Below, piece by piece: positions 63,800 through 64,000 of a stretch of 64,000 nt of DNA. The notes under the pieces are model-generated. The model was not told the origin of the DNA, made no database searches, and worked only from the letters and a program-made list of their open reading frames with translations. The stretch is from positions 461,286 to 525,285 of the forward strand of contig QQUJ01000018.1 in assembly GCA_008501635.1 (NCBI GenBank), given 5' to 3'. Position numbers and translations under genes: made by a program. The first letter of the stretch is position 1. Each line of letters opens with the position of its first letter. Origin of the DNA: Pseudomonadota bacterium. Its GTDB lineage: Bacteria; Pseudomonadota; Gammaproteobacteria; QQUJ01.

Positions 63800-64000
63800 A
63801 TGGGGCAGGATAAGAGCGAGTTTGCTGAACTGATAGAACGCGATCGGATGGAACGCACCACTAAAAAGTGGAGCGGTACATTGATCGACTACCTGGATGT
63901 GGTCAAAAAAGATCCTTCGATCACCAAATTGGCGCACGCACGCATGTACGAGCTGATCCGTGGCGCGGGCGTACGCGATATCGCAGAGTCGGAGAATCCC
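63800..64000 (+). CDS. prkA: Serine protein kinase PrkA, N-terminal part (cut by window edge)
   Basis: The 67 residues visible begin MGQDKSEFAELIERDRMERT and continue with KKWSGTLIDYLDVVKKDPSITKLAHARMYELIRGAGV in outline. This matches the start of Bacillus-type PrkA (WEGTFADYLEIVK, AHSRVYNMIKDAG), an AAA+ kinase with an N-terminal AAA-PrkA domain. In many gammaproteobacteria PrkA stands in an operon with DUF444 (YeaH) and SpoVR, which would lie beyond the window, and responds to starvation or stress. GGAGGTAA lies 6 bases before ATG 63800. The Walker motifs are outside the window. Confidence 0.85.
   Translation, partial: MGQDKSEFAELIERDRMERTTKKWSGTLIDYLDVVKKDPSITKLAHARMYELIRGAGVRDIAESENP

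Overview
The window is about 64 kb of GC-rich gammaproteobacterial chromosome. Gene orders known from this class are preserved: queG / nnr-tsaE-ami-mutL-miaA-hfq-hflX-hflK-hflC, purA, rnr-rlmB, rpsF-rpsR-rplI, dnaB-alr-radA, corB-ypjD-ffh and rpsP-rimM-trmD-rplS. HisZ next to PurA, a DUF2232 membrane gene in the place of priB, and a MutL with an endonuclease motif argue against an enteric bacterium. They fit a Chromatiales-like or other early-branching, free-living gammaproteobacterium. The exact genus cannot be read from the sequence.

Layout. 1-4.7 kb: a DUF1840 gene, a Crp/Fnr regulator, almost 1 kb without a recognisable gene, and a second hflK-hflC pair. 4.9-11.9 kb: an accessory metabolic block. 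A minus-strand operon (APH-fold kinase, enolase-like protein, broken MFS transporter, tartrate/malate-type dehydrogenase) stands opposite glpR-glpD, which carries recognisable GlpR operators. 11.9-12.8 kb: a scar with a hairpin element and fragments of phnD and of a HAD phosphatase joined 3' to 3'. 12.8-18 kb: 4.5S RNA, dnaX-ybaB-recR, a 160-bp MITE placed exactly on the recR stop codon, rsgA, a pterin dehydratase and orn. 18.3-23.3 kb: a complete DSF quorum-sensing set (rpfG, rpfF, rpfC). 23.8-46.4 kb: the queG-to-alr housekeeping run with tRNA-Leu(CAG). 46.8-63.3 kb: radA, two PilZ proteins, corB, ypjD, a metallo-beta-lactamase-fold phosphodiesterase-like protein, ffh, the rpsP operon, a large unknown exported helical-repeat protein, ogt, xerD, a CnoX-type thioredoxin and mutS. 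The right edge cuts the PrkA kinase gene.

The most interesting observations are two intergenic stretches (about 46.49-46.73 kb and 60.49-60.77 kb). Each packs many GGA motifs into small hairpins, ends in a strong intrinsic terminator, and has a GacA/UvrY-like inverted repeat (TGTAGG-N6/7-CCGACA type) about 60 bp upstream of the likely start. They look like CsrB/RsmZ-class RNAs that titrate CsrA, and neither overlaps a protein gene. With the DSF system (RpfF makes the signal, RpfC senses it, RpfG degrades c-di-GMP) and two PilZ receptors, the window carries several layers of a lifestyle-switch network. A second theme is the kinase/enolase-like/dehydrogenase operon. It could turn a tartrate-type acid into glycerate, a phosphoglycerate and PEP, but its enolase-like member has two altered active-site positions, so the real substrate is open.
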